Below are positions 33,581 through 45,782 of a stretch of 64,000 bases of DNA, piece after piece. The DNA is taken from assembly GCA_037783545.1 (NCBI GenBank), contig JBBELK010000994.1, forward strand, positions 310,001 to 374,000, written 5' to 3'. Each line of letters starts with the position of its first letter. Within the stretch, counting starts at the first letter, position 1. This DNA is from Henricia sp. BOLD:AAB3569. Lineage: Eukaryota > Echinodermata > Asteroidea > Spinulosida > Echinasteridae. The notes under the pieces were generated by a model. The model worked only from the letters and a program-made list of their open reading frames with translations. It was not told where the DNA came from and did no database searches. The position numbers and the translations under genes are program-made.

Positions 33581-33709
33581 TCATTTGGTTGTGAAGCGAC
33601 CATTGGCATCAGCTTTCAAGCAGAACTTCACTGGGGTAGGATGGGAACTGGCAGGGAACTCGCAGATAACATAGTTTTTGCATAAACATGACACATCATG
33701 GACAGTTCC
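33581..33709 (-). pseudogene. Type B lectin pseudogene, 3' fragment (unit 1)
   Basis: It encodes the lectin end from TVHDVSCLCKN and VICEFPASSHPT to the stop codon. The domain middle is absent: sequence changes at 33710 to a repeat-rich stretch, and the 5' part of the same gene resumes at 35216. Confidence 0.75.
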
Positions 33710-33736
33710 AAAGTTTCAACAAAATGTGAAAGGTGT

Positions 33737-33887
33737 TATAGACCGTATCGAATAGCCGCTATTTCGTGGGGCTGTTTCTTTGTTCCTTGAGGACATGCAT
33801 GGTTGCAACATAATGTGCTTTCATTGTTGAACGGTTGAGGTAACAAAAGGTGCGCCACGAAATGGCAGCTATTCGATATGGTCTATA
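33737..33887. mobile_element. TATAGACCGTATCG fold-back MITE, unit 1
   Basis: Left tatagaccgtatcgaatagc pairs with right gctattcgatatggtctata. The position aligned to the flanks in the 55.8-kb region (aaaggtgttctacatgatgg) is uninterrupted and serves as an empty site. Confidence 0.8.
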
Positions 33888-34714
33888 CATGATGGCCTTG
33901 TTGACATGTAATGACCGAACTACTTTTTACATAAATTATTCATGACACATTATAACCTCTGTGAAGGATTCAAGATGAATACAAGTGACAATTGACCAAA
34001 AACCTCAATCCACGCTTGAAAAACACCACCAATAGCTGTATTTATCAATTAACAGTTAATAAACATTGATAATCTCTATTTTGACTACGACCAAGGCACA
34101 ATAGTTTGTCTGTCAAACCTTTTTGTTCGAAACTAATAGATTAAACATTGAGGTTCACATTATTTACATTAGTAATGAATTTGGGTTAAATACAATTGAC
34201 AGTTAACCAATTCTTCCTTGACAAACGCCACTCAGATGCACTTCACAACCATTATTACCATTTAGAAAATCTCATGATTCATTATAACAAAAGCATATGG
34301 TTTCTGTTAAATATTTTATCCAACACCCCGTTTCAGAAATAATATATATTAATTAAAAGAAATTTTCGTGGACAGCTATTTTTAGTGGACATGTTTTTAT
34401 TGTAAGGATACAGTTACAAAGCATAGAATCCACAACTTGTGATAAAGTTGAATGATAGCACGCATGTTATTACAATTCAGTTAGAATTACTCTGACTGAA
34501 TCTTGTTCCAGTTATGATCAGTCCTCAAGTGCCGTGTCTTCATAACGCACTGTCAAGCCACTCCCACAGATTCAAATGGGTCAGCGTTGAAGCCTGATGG
34601 AAACAAAATCAATACATTTCATTTGTTTTCAATCTTCATCCACCAGTGGATTGGCAGGTTCATTCCGTATTTATTACCATGACTGCCTTGGACTATACTA
34701 ATATATATGGACTA

Positions 34715-35204
34715 TTATACACATATGGACTGGCAATGAGGTCACTAGTGCACGTCTATGGGCCCCGAGGGACTGTGAGTGACCACAAGAGGGTCCTATT
34801 TCCCGAGGCCGAAGGCCGAGGGAAATAGGACCCTCTTGTGGTCACTCACAGTCACGAGGGGCCCATAGACGTGCACTAGAGACCGAATTATGCCAGTCCG
34901 TATGTGTTTTATAACACGCCTCAGGCAAAAATACACACGTACAGATAAAATCAATTTAATACATTAACAAGCGACCTCCAGAGGGCGCAGTAACCGGTCA
35001 CTAGTTTTTGAGACTAGTGACCGGTCAGGAACACTAGCAGGGAAACACGCGCGCGTGAAGTCTTAACGCTCGCGTCCGAAACTTCATACGCGCGTCTAGT
35101 TCACGCTGGCGCAAATTTCATGCACTATAGCCTAGATTAGTGAACCTCACGTGACTGCGTTTCAGCCAGTCAGGATTGACAATCAGAAAGAGGCGTGTTA
35201 TAAA
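34715..35204. mobile_element. 490-bp composite fold-back insertion, private to unit 1
   Basis: It is absent from the matching positions in units 2 and 3 (about 42605 and 50023). It consists of two adjacent palindromes: 34715-34914, with arms containing ggactggca, gtgcacgtctatgggcccc and ggtcctatttcc; and 34909-35204, with ttataacacgcctc pairing with gaggcgtgttataa. CpG-rich segments at 34975-35110 contrast with the AT-rich surroundings. No transposase is present. Confidence 0.8.
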
Positions 35205-35215
35205 CTAATATATAT

Positions 35216-35426
35216 ACTTGTGAACATCTCCCAGATGAACTGATGTTCTTTGAGAGATGCAGGAACCACCAAGCCACCTCCCATGTCTGAGCAGGTTGTG
35301 TTGACTTCATCCCAAGTCGTGGTCAGATCCAGCAGTTGGTAGCAAGAACCATCAAATGCTTCTTGACCAGGGTTGGGCTTGGACCCATGAAGCCACACTC
35401 GGCACACTGAGCCAAATCAGCATCAT
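35216..35426 (-). pseudogene. Type B lectin pseudogene, 5' fragment (unit 1)
   Basis: It begins with the type B signal peptide (MMLIWLSVPSVASW) and continues to EHQFIWEMFTS. An 8-nt deletion after QAQP breaks the frame, and the exon ends at ttgtgaacatctccc, next to TA-rich DNA. The same deletion is present in all three units, so the gene was dead before triplication. Confidence 0.8.
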
Positions 35427-36365
35427 GTTGACTGATAAATCTATAAAGTAAATCTTAAATCAAATCAATCTTCCTAAAAAGTCTCTTGATCTCTAAATTG
35501 TATTTGTGTGCACGTTTTCCTGTCTGTGTTGTCCTAAACAATTTGTAGTTATTGTTATTAACACATCAGTCTGTTCCACTTGTCCGAGTACTATAAGAAT
35601 CCCACATTAACACTTCAGACAGTTGCAGCACATTATCTGTTGCATTGACAGTGTTGAGTATATCGTGTCGGTTTTGATTGAAAGAAAAAGGGTTTTAGGT
35701 TTTTCTGTGGTTTTCTTTCCTTTGTATGGTGGTTGCTGGTCTCCCATTAACATATTCATTGCCAAACTGGTGTTCATGCGTAGAGTTAGTACAATGTTGG
35801 AGTAATCCAAGTCATTAGAATTTTAGCTACAGGATCTATCAAATTCTTGACCATGTTACCCGAGTGAATTCAACCCACAATATTTCTGGCAGTTTATCGG
35901 CTCATCAAACTGTAGGTTGCATTAACAAGCAGTCTTTGTGGAGCTGCAAACCATTCCATGTTGCCTTTCCAGAAGTCTTCTTTTACATGTTCCATGTGTC
36001 TGCATTGAGATCTTGTTCCAGTTATAATCAGTCTTTAAATACTGCGTCTTCATAATGCACCTATCAAATGCACGCATTGACGAGCCTCTGCCTTTAATAT
36101 GTTAAGTGGCAGTAAGTATGAAAAACAATCACATAGCCACAGTCTTTTATCAATGTGGATGTCTTGTTTTTGTGACTCACAAATGGACAGGTTTTATTTT
36201 ACAAAGATTGTCACAAAGCACAGATTCCACACATCGTTGAGTCGAATTATAGACGGATACAGTTGCAGAGCGTAGACTCCACAACTTTAATATGTTGAGA
36301 GGCAGTGAATATGCTTTCAATCTCCAATCAGTTCCTCTTTGTATCATGTTAATGAGACTGGTCAT
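35427..36365. other. Cassette spacer, unit 1
   Basis: It contains the gcagcacattatctgttgca block, a remnant of the element seen whole at 59309-59423 (gcacgcattgacgagcctct near 36069), and a minus-strand AATAAA at 36193-36198 that could be the poly(A) signal of the 36366 copy. No gene was recognised. Confidence 0.5.
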
Positions 36366-36872
36366 TCATTTGGTTGTGAAGCGACCATTGGCATCGGCCT
36401 TCAAGCAGAACATCTGTGAACTGGCAGGGAACTCGCAGATCACATACAATTGAGCATCACATTTAGCATCATCCATGCGTCCAGACCACTTAGGCCATAA
36501 ATAAACACAGTCTTGACCACTTCGCCCGTTATTCGGCTCTCCTGGTGCCCAGTTGATGTAGCTGCACTGTTGGCCTTCTCCACCAGCCTGCATCCACTTA
36601 CCTTCCTCCTCTCTGTCAGTACAGCCGATCCAGACGCTGCCATCTTAAACACTACTTGTGAACATCTCCCAGATGAACTGATGTTCTTGGAGAGATTCAG
36701 GAACCACTAAGCCACCTCCCTTGTCTGAGCAGGTTGTGTTGGCTTCATCCCAAGTCATGGTCCGATCCAGCAGCTGGTACCAAGAGCTGCCATATTTTTC
36801 TCCACCATTTTGACAGGAGTGAGCGTAATTGTAGGAAATTATGAGTGCAACGTTCATCCACACCAGCTTCAT
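36366..36872 (-). pseudogene. Type A lectin with nonsense mutation (unit 1)
   Basis: It is the full-length counterpart of the intact genes at 43778 and 51192, but a single base change turns the Gln codon of SSVQDG into TAA, ending the product after 75 residues, before the ligand loop. Downstream sequence remains in frame and otherwise normal (GEPNN, RMDD, complete tail), so inactivation is recent. The frame also has the family change SSWYQLLD. Confidence 0.85.
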
Positions 36873-38380
36873 GGTGCACAGGCTTCAGTAATCTACAACA
36901 CTTGTCCTTTTGTTTACGGAATTTTGCAAGTTTCATGAAATTATTTTTATTTTTTTTCACCAAGTGTTGGTTGCAGTCTTGTCGACCAGTGTTACCATAC
37001 ACATGACATACATGTACTAGTACATGAAGTCATCTCGATAAGATAAAATTAGTTATACCAGGAGTACAGTCCTGTCACACATTGACACTTCAGACGGTTG
37101 CAGAACATTATCTGTTGCATTGATAGTGTTGATTATATTCTGTCGGTTTTTATTGGAAAAAAAAGGGTTTTAGGTTTTCTGTGGGTTTTTTTCCTTTGTA
37201 TGGATGTTGCTAGTCTTCCATGAAAACATTCATTGTCAAACTGGTGTTTAATGCAGAGAGTCAGTACAATGCTGGTGAAATCCAAGTCATTAGAATTTTA
37301 TCTGCAGGATTTATACAATTATTGACCAAGTTACCAGAGTAAATTCAGACCACAGATAGAAACCCACACTTCTGGCTGTTTATCGGCTCATCAAACTGTA
37401 GGTTGCATTAACAAGCAGTCTTTGTCGAGCTGCAAACCATTCCGTGTTGCCTTTCCAGAAGTCTTCTTGTACACTGTTCCATGTGCCTGCATTGAGATCT
37501 TGTTTTAGTTATGATCAGTCCTCAAATGCTGTCTTCAAAATGCACTGGCAAAATAAGCTGCTCTTACAGATTTAAATGGGTCAGCGTTGAAATCTGATGG
37601 AAACAAAATCAATAAATTTGATTTGTTTTCAATCTTCTTCCAGTGGATTGGCAAGTTTATTCCGGATTTATTACCAAGACTGCCTTGGACTAATTTAGTG
37701 CTGTCAATCAGTGCATTCAGTTTGGTTTCTCTATCAACAAACTGGCTTGGCAATACTTGCTAATTGAAATATCAACGTCAATCAATCTATTGAATTGTTG
37801 AAGCAGCGCACAAAGTGAAAACAACCACAAAGTCACTGTCCTGCATCAGTGATTTTATTTCATCTTCATCCAGTGGATTGGCAGGTTTTCACCTTGGAAT
37901 AATTTTGTGCTGCCAATCCATAAGCACACATGCCGTTTGGATTCTCTTTCTTTCTTTCAGTGTCAATCAATCTATTGAAGTGTACAACTCAAAAAAGTGA
38001 CAATTAGCCACAGGGTTTTTATTTAATCTTCATCCAGTAGATTGGCAGGTTCAATCCGTAATTATTACCATGACTGTGTAGGAATAACTTGGTGGTGTCA
38101 ATATACATGTGTGCATGCAGTTTGGTTCTCGATGAACAATCTAATGAAGTATTAAAGCAGCTCAAAAGTGAACAAATGAAACATTCCCACATGTCTTGCA
38201 TCAGTGTGGATCCATAACAAAATACTGAAATTTTAAGAGCAGTTCACTTTAGCTTTTGTGAGCTGTGAGCAGATAACCTTTCTGATATTGTCACCTAAAA
38301 TGATGCTGTTACTTGTTACACGGAATTTGAATCAATCTCCAATCAGTACCTCCTTGTATCATGTTAAAGAGACTGGTTCT

Positions 38381-38880
38381 TTATTTGGTTGTGAAGCGAC
38401 CATTGGCATCAGCTTTCAAGCAGAACTTCACTGGGGTAGGATGGGAACTGGCAGGGAACTCGCAGATGACATACATGTACTTTGCAAGAGAGCAGCTAAT
38501 ATCATTCATAAGACCAGAACTGGTATATCCGAACGCAAGACAATCTTCACTGTTAAGATCATTTGGTTCTCCGTCTGCCCAGTTGAAGTAGCTGCACTTT
38601 TGGCCTTCCCCACCAGCCTGCATCCAATTGTCTTCCTCCTCTCTGTCAGTACAGCCGATCCAGAGGCTGCGATTCTTGTGAACATCCCCCAGATGAACCA
38701 ATGTTCTTCTTCTGTGTCAGGAACCACCAAGCCACCTCCCATGTCTGAGCAGGCTGTGTTGGCTTCATCCCAAGTCATTGTCTGATCCAACAGTTGGTAA
38801 CGAGAGCTGCCATTTTTTTGACAGGAGTGAGCGTAATTGTAGGAAATTATGAGTGCAACGTTCATCCACACCAGCTTCAT
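38381..38880 (-). pseudogene. Type A lectin with 10-nt deletion (unit 2)
   Basis: It is the counterpart of the gene at 30802. A 10-nt deletion in the segment between MFTR and RSLWIGC shifts the frame, so the domain is split between two frames (N-terminal part 38506-38880, C-terminal part 38381-38701). The ligand motif in the second part is GEPND. Relative to unit 1 a small insertion adds MY near the last Cys. The same lesion occurs at 45783. Confidence 0.85.
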
Positions 38881-39011
38881 GGTGCAAGAGCTTCAGTAAT
38901 CTACAACACTTGTGGTTTTGTTTCCGGATTCCTGCAAGTTTCAAGAAATTATTTTGGTTGAAATCTTATCGGCCAGTGTCAACAAGAAATAGTTATTTCG
39001 ATGAGATATAC

Positions 39012-39372
39012 CACCAAGTGCAGTCCTGTCGGATGCTGTGAAAACTTTGATAAAAATTAATGTCTGGCACCTTTTCCAAAAACCAAACGGCACATAATTG
39101 GTCTCCACAATGTATTTAAATATCCTTGAATTGCTACAACAAACAGAGTGGTGGGAAACTTGTCCGTGAAAGTCTTTCGTTGAAATGATTTGTGGTCTGC
39201 GAACAGCAAGTTTTATCCAGCTTTTACAACAACAAAGGGCAGTGTTTTTGATACTATTCCAGTTTCTCTGATGCAACCCCTTGCAACAACCTCAAATCTC
39301 CCATTGGCTGTTTCCCTTCTGTTCACCCTGCTCTTTACTTCCACTCGGTTGAAAATAAAAAAAGTCATGGGT
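39012..39372 (-). pseudogene. Decayed membrane-protein module (unit 2)
   Basis: Same content as 31440-31800, with an identical 111-codon frame at 38941-39276. Confidence 0.5.
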
Positions 39373-40371
39373 GGTTAGGTGGTTGCAGAGTCCTTCCTTG
39401 TACATGTATTGATTCTTGCATCCACTTGCCAAAAGTGGGTGGGGAGGAGCTTGGGGGGAGTGTTTTTCTCCTAGAATTTCATTATTGACTACTGCAACCA
39501 CTTTGTGTTTGACTTATGAGCATATGATTTTGCAGACGTACGTGTCTGTGTGAAGGTTGAAAACTCATTGTGTTGAAAAAAATTGAAAATAAAATTTTAC
39601 AATATGCGCACCAATGTGCCAATTTTTTCGCTTCACCAATCCAGTAGAGATATATTTTTGAACTCTTTACCAGGCAGTTTTGCCTTCTCTAAATGTCAAG
39701 GCTGTATATGGGCAACTTGAGCTCAAAATACTTGTGTATGACTGGTGTCAAGCAAAATGTTTGAAACCTACCTACATAAAAATTGATAAAACAGTATTTG
39801 AAAAAAGAAAAGAAATAGGACCGGCACAACTGCACAAGGTTTAAAAGGTATCAGATCATTTAATTTTGCATGTGCATAGTATATTCAGGATTCCAGGTGG
39901 AAAATGACAGCAAATGCAAAATTTGTGTTACCTTTAAAATCAACTTCTTCTTTTTGCTCATTGTATCAGTTTATTTCTTTGACAATTTCTTTTCTTATAT
40001 GTGAAGGATTTAGCAAGTAGCTATTGAAAACTGATTAAAAACATTTGTTTCTGTTTGATGAACTGCACTTTACAACTGCTTACAACATATGAATAATCTG
40101 TATTGATTTACAGAAGCTATTTAGACATGTACATTTATATAATTTCTCATTGATTCTAAACGCGACACAATAAAATGTGTGTACTTCTGCTTCTAAAACT
40201 ATATTAAAAATTTAAATAAATTTACATTTTATTTCCTGCCAAACAGTAACTACTACTTTTGGTAACTACCGTGAATTTGCTTTGAGTAAACGGGTTTTCA
40301 TTGCACAGATACAGCACAAAGCATGTATACAATTCAGTTTAGAATGTATTTTTATCTCCTCTTGTATCATG

Positions 40372-41115
40372 TTAAAGGGAGAGGTAACACTTGTCGGAAT
40401 ATATGGACAAATTTGATCCAAAATTATTTTAGAATTCTGAGGCACTTGTTTTCAAAGTCGGGCAGCACAATTTATTTTGATGATTGACTTTGCAACAAAT
40501 CTGGCTTTGTGCTGCAGCATATTTATTATTATTATTATTTATTTCTGTTACTGAAACCAAGGATTCCTCAATAGTGCCCATTGCACTGTCGCTCGCGCGA
40601 CAAGCGTGAGGAAACCCATGATGAATTAGATACGGCCAGAGACACCGGGGAATCCCTCCCCTTCTCTTCACGAAGAAATGCTCTGGGATCTTTAAAGTGC
40701 GTTACTTTACCTAACACACTGGACCAACGGCTTTACATCCCTTCCGAAGGATGGCGAAAGTGTGATTAAGTGCCTTTCTCAAGAGCACAAGTGTCACAAC
40801 CTTTTTCCTGCTCTTTCATGTAAACCACAAGTTGCTACCACTGCAACACGTGACATAATCAAACTCTGTTGTAACCTGACTCGTCATGCTCTCTTGAATA
40901 GGAGGGCCAAACTGAAAAATGTGGCAGTTTATATAAAGCATATTTAAAAGCAAATAAAAATTGTACTGATTTTTTTCTTCAAATGGTCAAAATGGATCTT
41001 GGTTGAAAATATAAACATCCACATGTGTCATTAATTTAACAAACTTTGCTATGCTTGCTTGTGATATCCTGGAGAATTAAGCAATCTTCTAGAAAAATGT
41101 TTCCTCTCCCTGTAA
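40372..41115. mobile_element. TTAA MITE with nested SINE, unit 2
   Basis: Paralogue of 32826-33567 with the same ends. The nested inverted SINE fragment lies at about 40520-40790. Confidence 0.75.
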
Positions 41116-41129
41116 TGAGATTTGTTGTT

Positions 41130-41238
41130 CATTGGCATCAGCTTTCAAGCAGAACTTCACTGGGGTAGGATGGGAACTGGCAGGGAACTCGCAGATAACA
41201 TAGTTTTTGCATAAACATGACACATCATGGACAGTTCC
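41130..41238 (-). pseudogene. Type B lectin pseudogene, 3' fragment (unit 2)
   Basis: Same as 33581-33709, but 18 bp covering the last codons and the stop codon are deleted. Confidence 0.7.
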
Positions 41239-41251
41239 AAAGATGTGTCAT

Positions 41252-41624
41252 GGGGGATACCGTGGCCGAGCGGTTTAGGTCATTGACTCGCAATCATAGG
41301 TGAAAACTTGGGGTTGCAGGTTCGAACCTCCCCACGGCTACGGTACCTGTGCCCTTGGGCAAGGCACTCAACCACACCTGCTCCATCCTTCGGAAGGGAT
41401 GTAAAGCCGTTGGTCCAGTGTGTTAGGTAATGGTAACGCACTCTAAAGATCCCAGAGCATTCTTTCGTGAAGAGCAAGGGGATCATCCCCGGTCTCTCTG
41501 GCCATTTCTAATTCTAATTCTTCATGGGTTTCCTCACGCTTGCGAGTGACAGTGCAATGAGCACTATTGAGGAATCCTTGGTATGAATACCAGAAAGAAA
41601 TAATAATAATAATAATAATAAAAG
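41252..41624 (+). mobile_element. Full-length tRNA-derived SINE, unit 2
   Basis: It starts gggggataccgtggccgagc. An internal RNA polymerase III promoter is visible: box A tggccgagcgg and box B ggttcgaacct about 55 bp later, as in class II (Leu/Ser-like) tRNA genes with a long variable arm. A body (cttgggcaaggcactcaacc, ccttcggaagg, taaagatcccagagc) and a (TAA)n tail follow. It is absent in unit 1, where ccaaagtttcaac is continuous, so it inserted after unit 1 separated. It is not a functional tRNA gene. Confidence 0.88.
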
Positions 41625-41653
41625 TTTCAACAAAATGTGAAAGGTGTTATAGA

Positions 41654-41803
41654 CCGTATCGAATAGCCGCTATTTCATGGGACAGTTTCTTTGTTCCTTG
41701 AGGACATGCATGGTTGCAACATAATGTGCTTTCATTGTTGAACGGTTGAGGTAACAAAAGGTGCCCCACGAAATGGCAGCTATTCGATATAGTCTATACA
41801 TGA
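41654..41803. mobile_element. TATAGACCGTATCG fold-back MITE, unit 2
   Basis: Paralogue of 33737-33887 with the same ends. Confidence 0.75.
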
Positions 41804-42625
41804 TGGCCTTGTTGACATGTAATGACCGAACTACTTTTTACATAAATTATTCATGACACATTATAACCTCTGTGAAGGATTCAAGATGAATACAAGTGAC
41901 AATTGACCAAAAACCTCAATCCATGCTTGAAAAACACCACCAATAGCTGTATTTATCAATTAACAGTTAATAAACATTGATAATCTCTATTTTGACTACG
42001 ACCAAGGCACAATAGTTTTTCTATCAAACCTTTTTGTTCGAAACTAATAGATTAAACATTGAGTAATGAATTTGGGTTGAATACAATTGACAGTTAACCA
42101 ATTCTTCCTTGACAAACACCACTCAGATGCACTTCACAACCAATATTACCATTTAGAAAATCTCCTGATTTATTATAACAAAAGCATATGGTTTCTGTTA
42201 AATATTTTATCCAACACCCTGTTTCAGAAATAATATATATTAATTAAAAGAAATTTTTGTGGACAACTATTTTTAGTGGACATGTTTTTATTCTAAGGAT
42301 ACAGTTACAAAGCATAGAATCCACAACTTGTGATAAAGTTGAATGATAGCACGCATGTTATTACAATTTAGTTAGAATTACTCTGACTGAATCTTGTTCC
42401 AGTTATGATCAGTCCTCAAGTGCCGTGTCTTCATAACGCACTGTCAAACTAAGCCACTCCCACAGATTCAAATGGGTCAGCGTTGAAGCCTGATGGAAAC
42501 AAAATCAATACATTTCATTTGTTTTCAATCTTCATCCACCAGTGGATTGGCAGGTTCATTCCGTATTTATTACCATGACTGCCATGGACTATACTAATAT
42601 ATATGGACTATACTAATATATATAC

Positions 42626-42834
42626 TTGTGAACATCTCCCAGATGAACTGATGTTCTTTGAGAGATGCAGGAACCACCAAGCCACCTTTCATGTCTGAGC
42701 AGGCTCTGTTGGCTTCATCATAAGTCATGGTCAGATCCAGCAGTTGGTAGCAAGAACCATAAAATGCTTCTTGACCAGGGTTGGGCTTGGACCCATGAAG
42801 CCACACTCGGCACACTGATTCAAATCAGCATCAT
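42626..42834 (-). pseudogene. Type B lectin pseudogene, 5' fragment (unit 2)
   Basis: Same structure and same 8-nt deletion as 35216-35426. The TA-rich edge is uninterrupted here, which shows the empty site of the 490-bp insertion of unit 1. Confidence 0.8.
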
Positions 42835-43777
42835 GTTGACTGATAAATCTCTAAAGTAAATCTCAAATCAAATCAATCTTCCTAAAAAGTCTCTTGATCT
42901 CTAAATTGTATTTGTGTGCACGTTTTCCTGTCTGTGTTGTCCTAAACAATTTGTAGTTATTGTTATTAACACATCAGTCTGTTCCACTTGTCCGAGTACT
43001 ATAAGAATCCCACATTAACACTTCAGACATGCAGTTGCAGCACATTATCTGTTGCATTGACAGTGTTGAGTATATCGTGTCGGTTTTTATTGAAAGAAAA
43101 AAGGTTTTAGGTTTTTCTGTGGTTTTCTTTCCTTTGTATGGTGGTTGCTGGTCTTCCGTTAACATATTCATTGCCAAACTAGTGTTCATGCATAGAGTTA
43201 GTACAATGTTGGAGTAATCCAAGTCATTAGAATTTTAGCTACAGGATCTATCAAATTCTTGACCATGTTACCCGAGTGAATTCAACCCACAATATTTCTG
43301 GCAGTTTATCGGCTCATCAAACTGTAGGTTGCATTAACAAGCAGTCTTTGTGGAGCTGCAAACCATTCCATGTTGCCTTTCCAGAAGTCTTCTTTTACAT
43401 GTTCCATGTGTCTGCATTGAGATCTTGTTCCAGTTATAATCAGTCTTTAAATACTGCGTCTTCATAATGCACCTATCAAATGCACGCATTGACGAGCCTC
43501 TGCCTTTAATATGTTAAGTGGCAGTAAGTATGAAAAACAATCACATAGCCACAGTCTTGTATCAATGTGGATGTCTTGTTTTTGTGACTCACAAATGGAC
43601 AGGTTTTATTTTACAAAGATTGTCACAAAGCACAGATTCCACACATGGTTGAGTCGAATTATAGACGGATACAGTTGCAGAGCGTAGACTCCACAACTTT
43701 AATATGTTGAGAGGCAGTGAATATGCTTTCAATCTCCAATCAGTTCCTCTTTGTATCATGTTAATGAGACTGGTCAT

Positions 43778-44287
43778 TCATTTGGTTGTGAAGCGACCAT
43801 TGGCATCGGCCTTCAAGCAGAACATCTGTGAACTGGCAGGGAACTCGCAGATCACATACAATTGAGCATCACATGTATCATCATCCATGCGTCCAGACCA
43901 CTCATGCCATAACATAGCACAGTCTTGACCACTTCGCCCGTTATTCGGCTCTCCTGGTGCCCAGTTGATGTAGCTGCACTTTTGGCCTTCTCCACCAGCC
44001 TGCATCCACTTACCTTCCTCCTCTCTGTCAGTACAGCCGATCCAGACGCTGCCATCTTGAACACTACTTGTGAACATCTCCCAGATGAACTGATGTTCTT
44101 GGAGAGATTCAGGAACCACCAAGCCACCTCCCATGTCTGAGCAGGTTGTGTTGGCTTCATCCCAAGTCATTTTCCGATCCAGCAGCTGGTACCAAGAGCT
44201 GCCATATTTTTCTCCACCATTTTGACAGGAGTGAGCGTAATTGTAGGAAATTATGATGAGTACAACGTTCATCCACACCAGCTTCAT
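43778..44287 (-). CDS. Secreted C-type lectin, type A, EPN motif (unit 2)
   Basis: A 169-residue secreted CTLD protein with signal peptide 1-20. Core Cys are 49, 123, 139 and 147, with additional Cys at 85, 104 and 156, and a lone N-terminal Cys21 whose usual partner is Trp (SSWYQLLD). The ligand loop is GEPNN (112-116) with RMDD before Cys139. EPN is the motif associated with mannose/GlcNAc-type binding in characterised CTLDs; binding here is inferred. A possible poly(A) signal (AATAAA, minus strand) is at 43605-43610. It is nearly identical to the gene at 51192. Confidence 0.9.
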   Translation of the reverse strand: MKLVWMNVVLIIISYNYAHSCQNGGEKYGSSWYQLLDRKMTWDEANTTCSDMGGGLVVPESLQEHQFIWEMFTSSVQDGSVWIGCTDREEEGKWMQAGGEGQKCSYINWAPGEPNNGRSGQDCAMLWHEWSGRMDDDTCDAQLYVICEFPASSQMFCLKADANGRFTTK

Positions 44288-45782
44288 GGTGCACAGGCTT
44301 CAGTAATCTACAACACTTGTCCTTTTGTTTACGGAATTTTGCAAGTTTCATGAAATTATTTTTATTTTTTTTCACCAAGTGTTGGTTGCAGTCTTGTCGA
44401 CCAGTGTTACCATACACATGACATACTAGTACATGAAGTCATCTCGATAAGATAAAATTAGTTATACCAGGAGTACAGTCCTGTCACACATTGACACTTC
44501 AGACGGTTGCAGAACATTATCTGTTGCATTGATAGTGTTGATTATATTCTGTCGGTTTTTATTGAAAGAAAAAGGGTTTTAGGTTTTCTGTGGTTTTTTT
44601 TCCTTTGTATGGATGTCTTCCATGAAAACATTCATTGTCAAACTGGTGTTTAATGCAGAGAGTCAGTACAATGCTGGTGAAATCCAAGTCATTAGAATTT
44701 TATCTGCAGGATTTATACAATTATTGACCAAGTTACCCGAGTGAATTCAGACCACAGATAGAAACCCACAATTCTGGCTGTTTATCGGCTCATCAAACTG
44801 TAGGTTGCATTAACAAGCAGTCTTTGTCGAGCTGCAAACCATTCCGTGTTGCCTTTCCAGAAGTCTTCTTGTACACTGTTCCATGTGCCTGCATTGAGAT
44901 CTTGTTTTAGTTATGATCAGTCCTCAAATGCTGTCTTCAAAATGCACTGGCAAAATAAGCTGCTCTTACAGATTTAAATGGGTCAGCGTTGAAATCTGAT
45001 GGAAACAAAATCAATAAATTTGATTTGTTTTCAATCTTCATCCAGTGGATTGGCAGGTTCATTCCGTATTTATTACCAAGACTGCCTTGGACTAATTTAG
45101 TGCTGTCAATCAGTGCATTCAGTTTGGTTTTTCAATCAACAAACTAGTTTGGCATTACTTGCTAATTGAAATATCAACGTCAATCAATCTATTGAATTGT
45201 TGAAGCAGCACACAAAGTGAAAACAACCACAAAGTCACTGTCCTGCATCAGTGATTTTATTTCATCTTCATCCAGTGGATTGGCAGGTTTTCACCTTGGA
45301 ATAATTTTGTGCTGCCAATCCATAAGCACACATGCCGTTTGGATTCTCTTTCTTTCTTTCAGTGTCAATCAATCTATTGAAGTGTACAACTCAAAAAAGT
45401 GACAAATAGCCACGGGTTTTTTATTCAATCTTCATCCAGTAGATTGGCAGGTTCAATCCGTAATTATTACCATGACTGTGTAGGAATAACTTGGTGGTGT
45501 CAATATACATGTGTGCATGCAGTTTGGTTCTCGATGAACAATCTAATGAAGTATTAAAGCAGCTCAAAAGTGAACAAATGAAACATTCCCACATGTCTTG
45601 CATCAGTGTGGATCCATAACAAAATACTGAAATTTTAAGAGCAGTTCACTTTAGCTTTTGTGAGCTGTGAGCAGATAACCTTTCTGATATTGTCACCTAA
45701 AATGATGCTGTTACTTGTTACACGGAATTTGAATCAATCTCCAATCAGTACCTCCTTGTATCATGTTAAAGAGACTGGTTCT

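Larger units (their letters stand above)
30080..37710. repeat. Tandem triplication, unit 1
   Basis: This is the first of three head-to-tail units of about 7.4 kb. Landmarks recur at constant offsets: 31369/38941/46343, 36366/43778/51192 and 37815/45217. Unit 1 differs most. It lacks the plus-strand SINE of units 2 and 3, holds a private 490-bp insertion at 34715-35204, and its first lectin is undamaged. Boundaries are approximate because the units merge into similar spacer. Confidence 0.85.
37711..45115. repeat. Tandem triplication, unit 2
   Basis: It is nearly identical to unit 3 over its whole length, including a shared 10-nt lectin deletion and a shared SINE insertion. Offset to unit 3 is about 7402-7418 bp. 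Confidence 0.85.

Noticed and set aside
38258-38785. A 175-codon plus-strand ORF, identical at 45660-46187, plus similar ones at 28713-29261 and 11184-11615
   Set aside because: These lie antisense to lectin copies. They exist because the lectin codons leave the opposite frame open, and identity between units reflects recent duplication.
41252-41340. A tRNA gene (box A and box B, Leu/Ser-like)
   Set aside because: It is the head of a SINE with a body and (TAA)n tail, duplicated with its unit. The cloverleaf is imperfect, so it is not called as a functional tRNA.
43852-44160. Minus-strand 102-codon ORF beginning MKPTQPAQTWEV, with relatives in most lectin copies
   Set aside because: It is the +1 frame inside the lectin gene. 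It has no signal peptide or family match, and its length varies with lectin indels.
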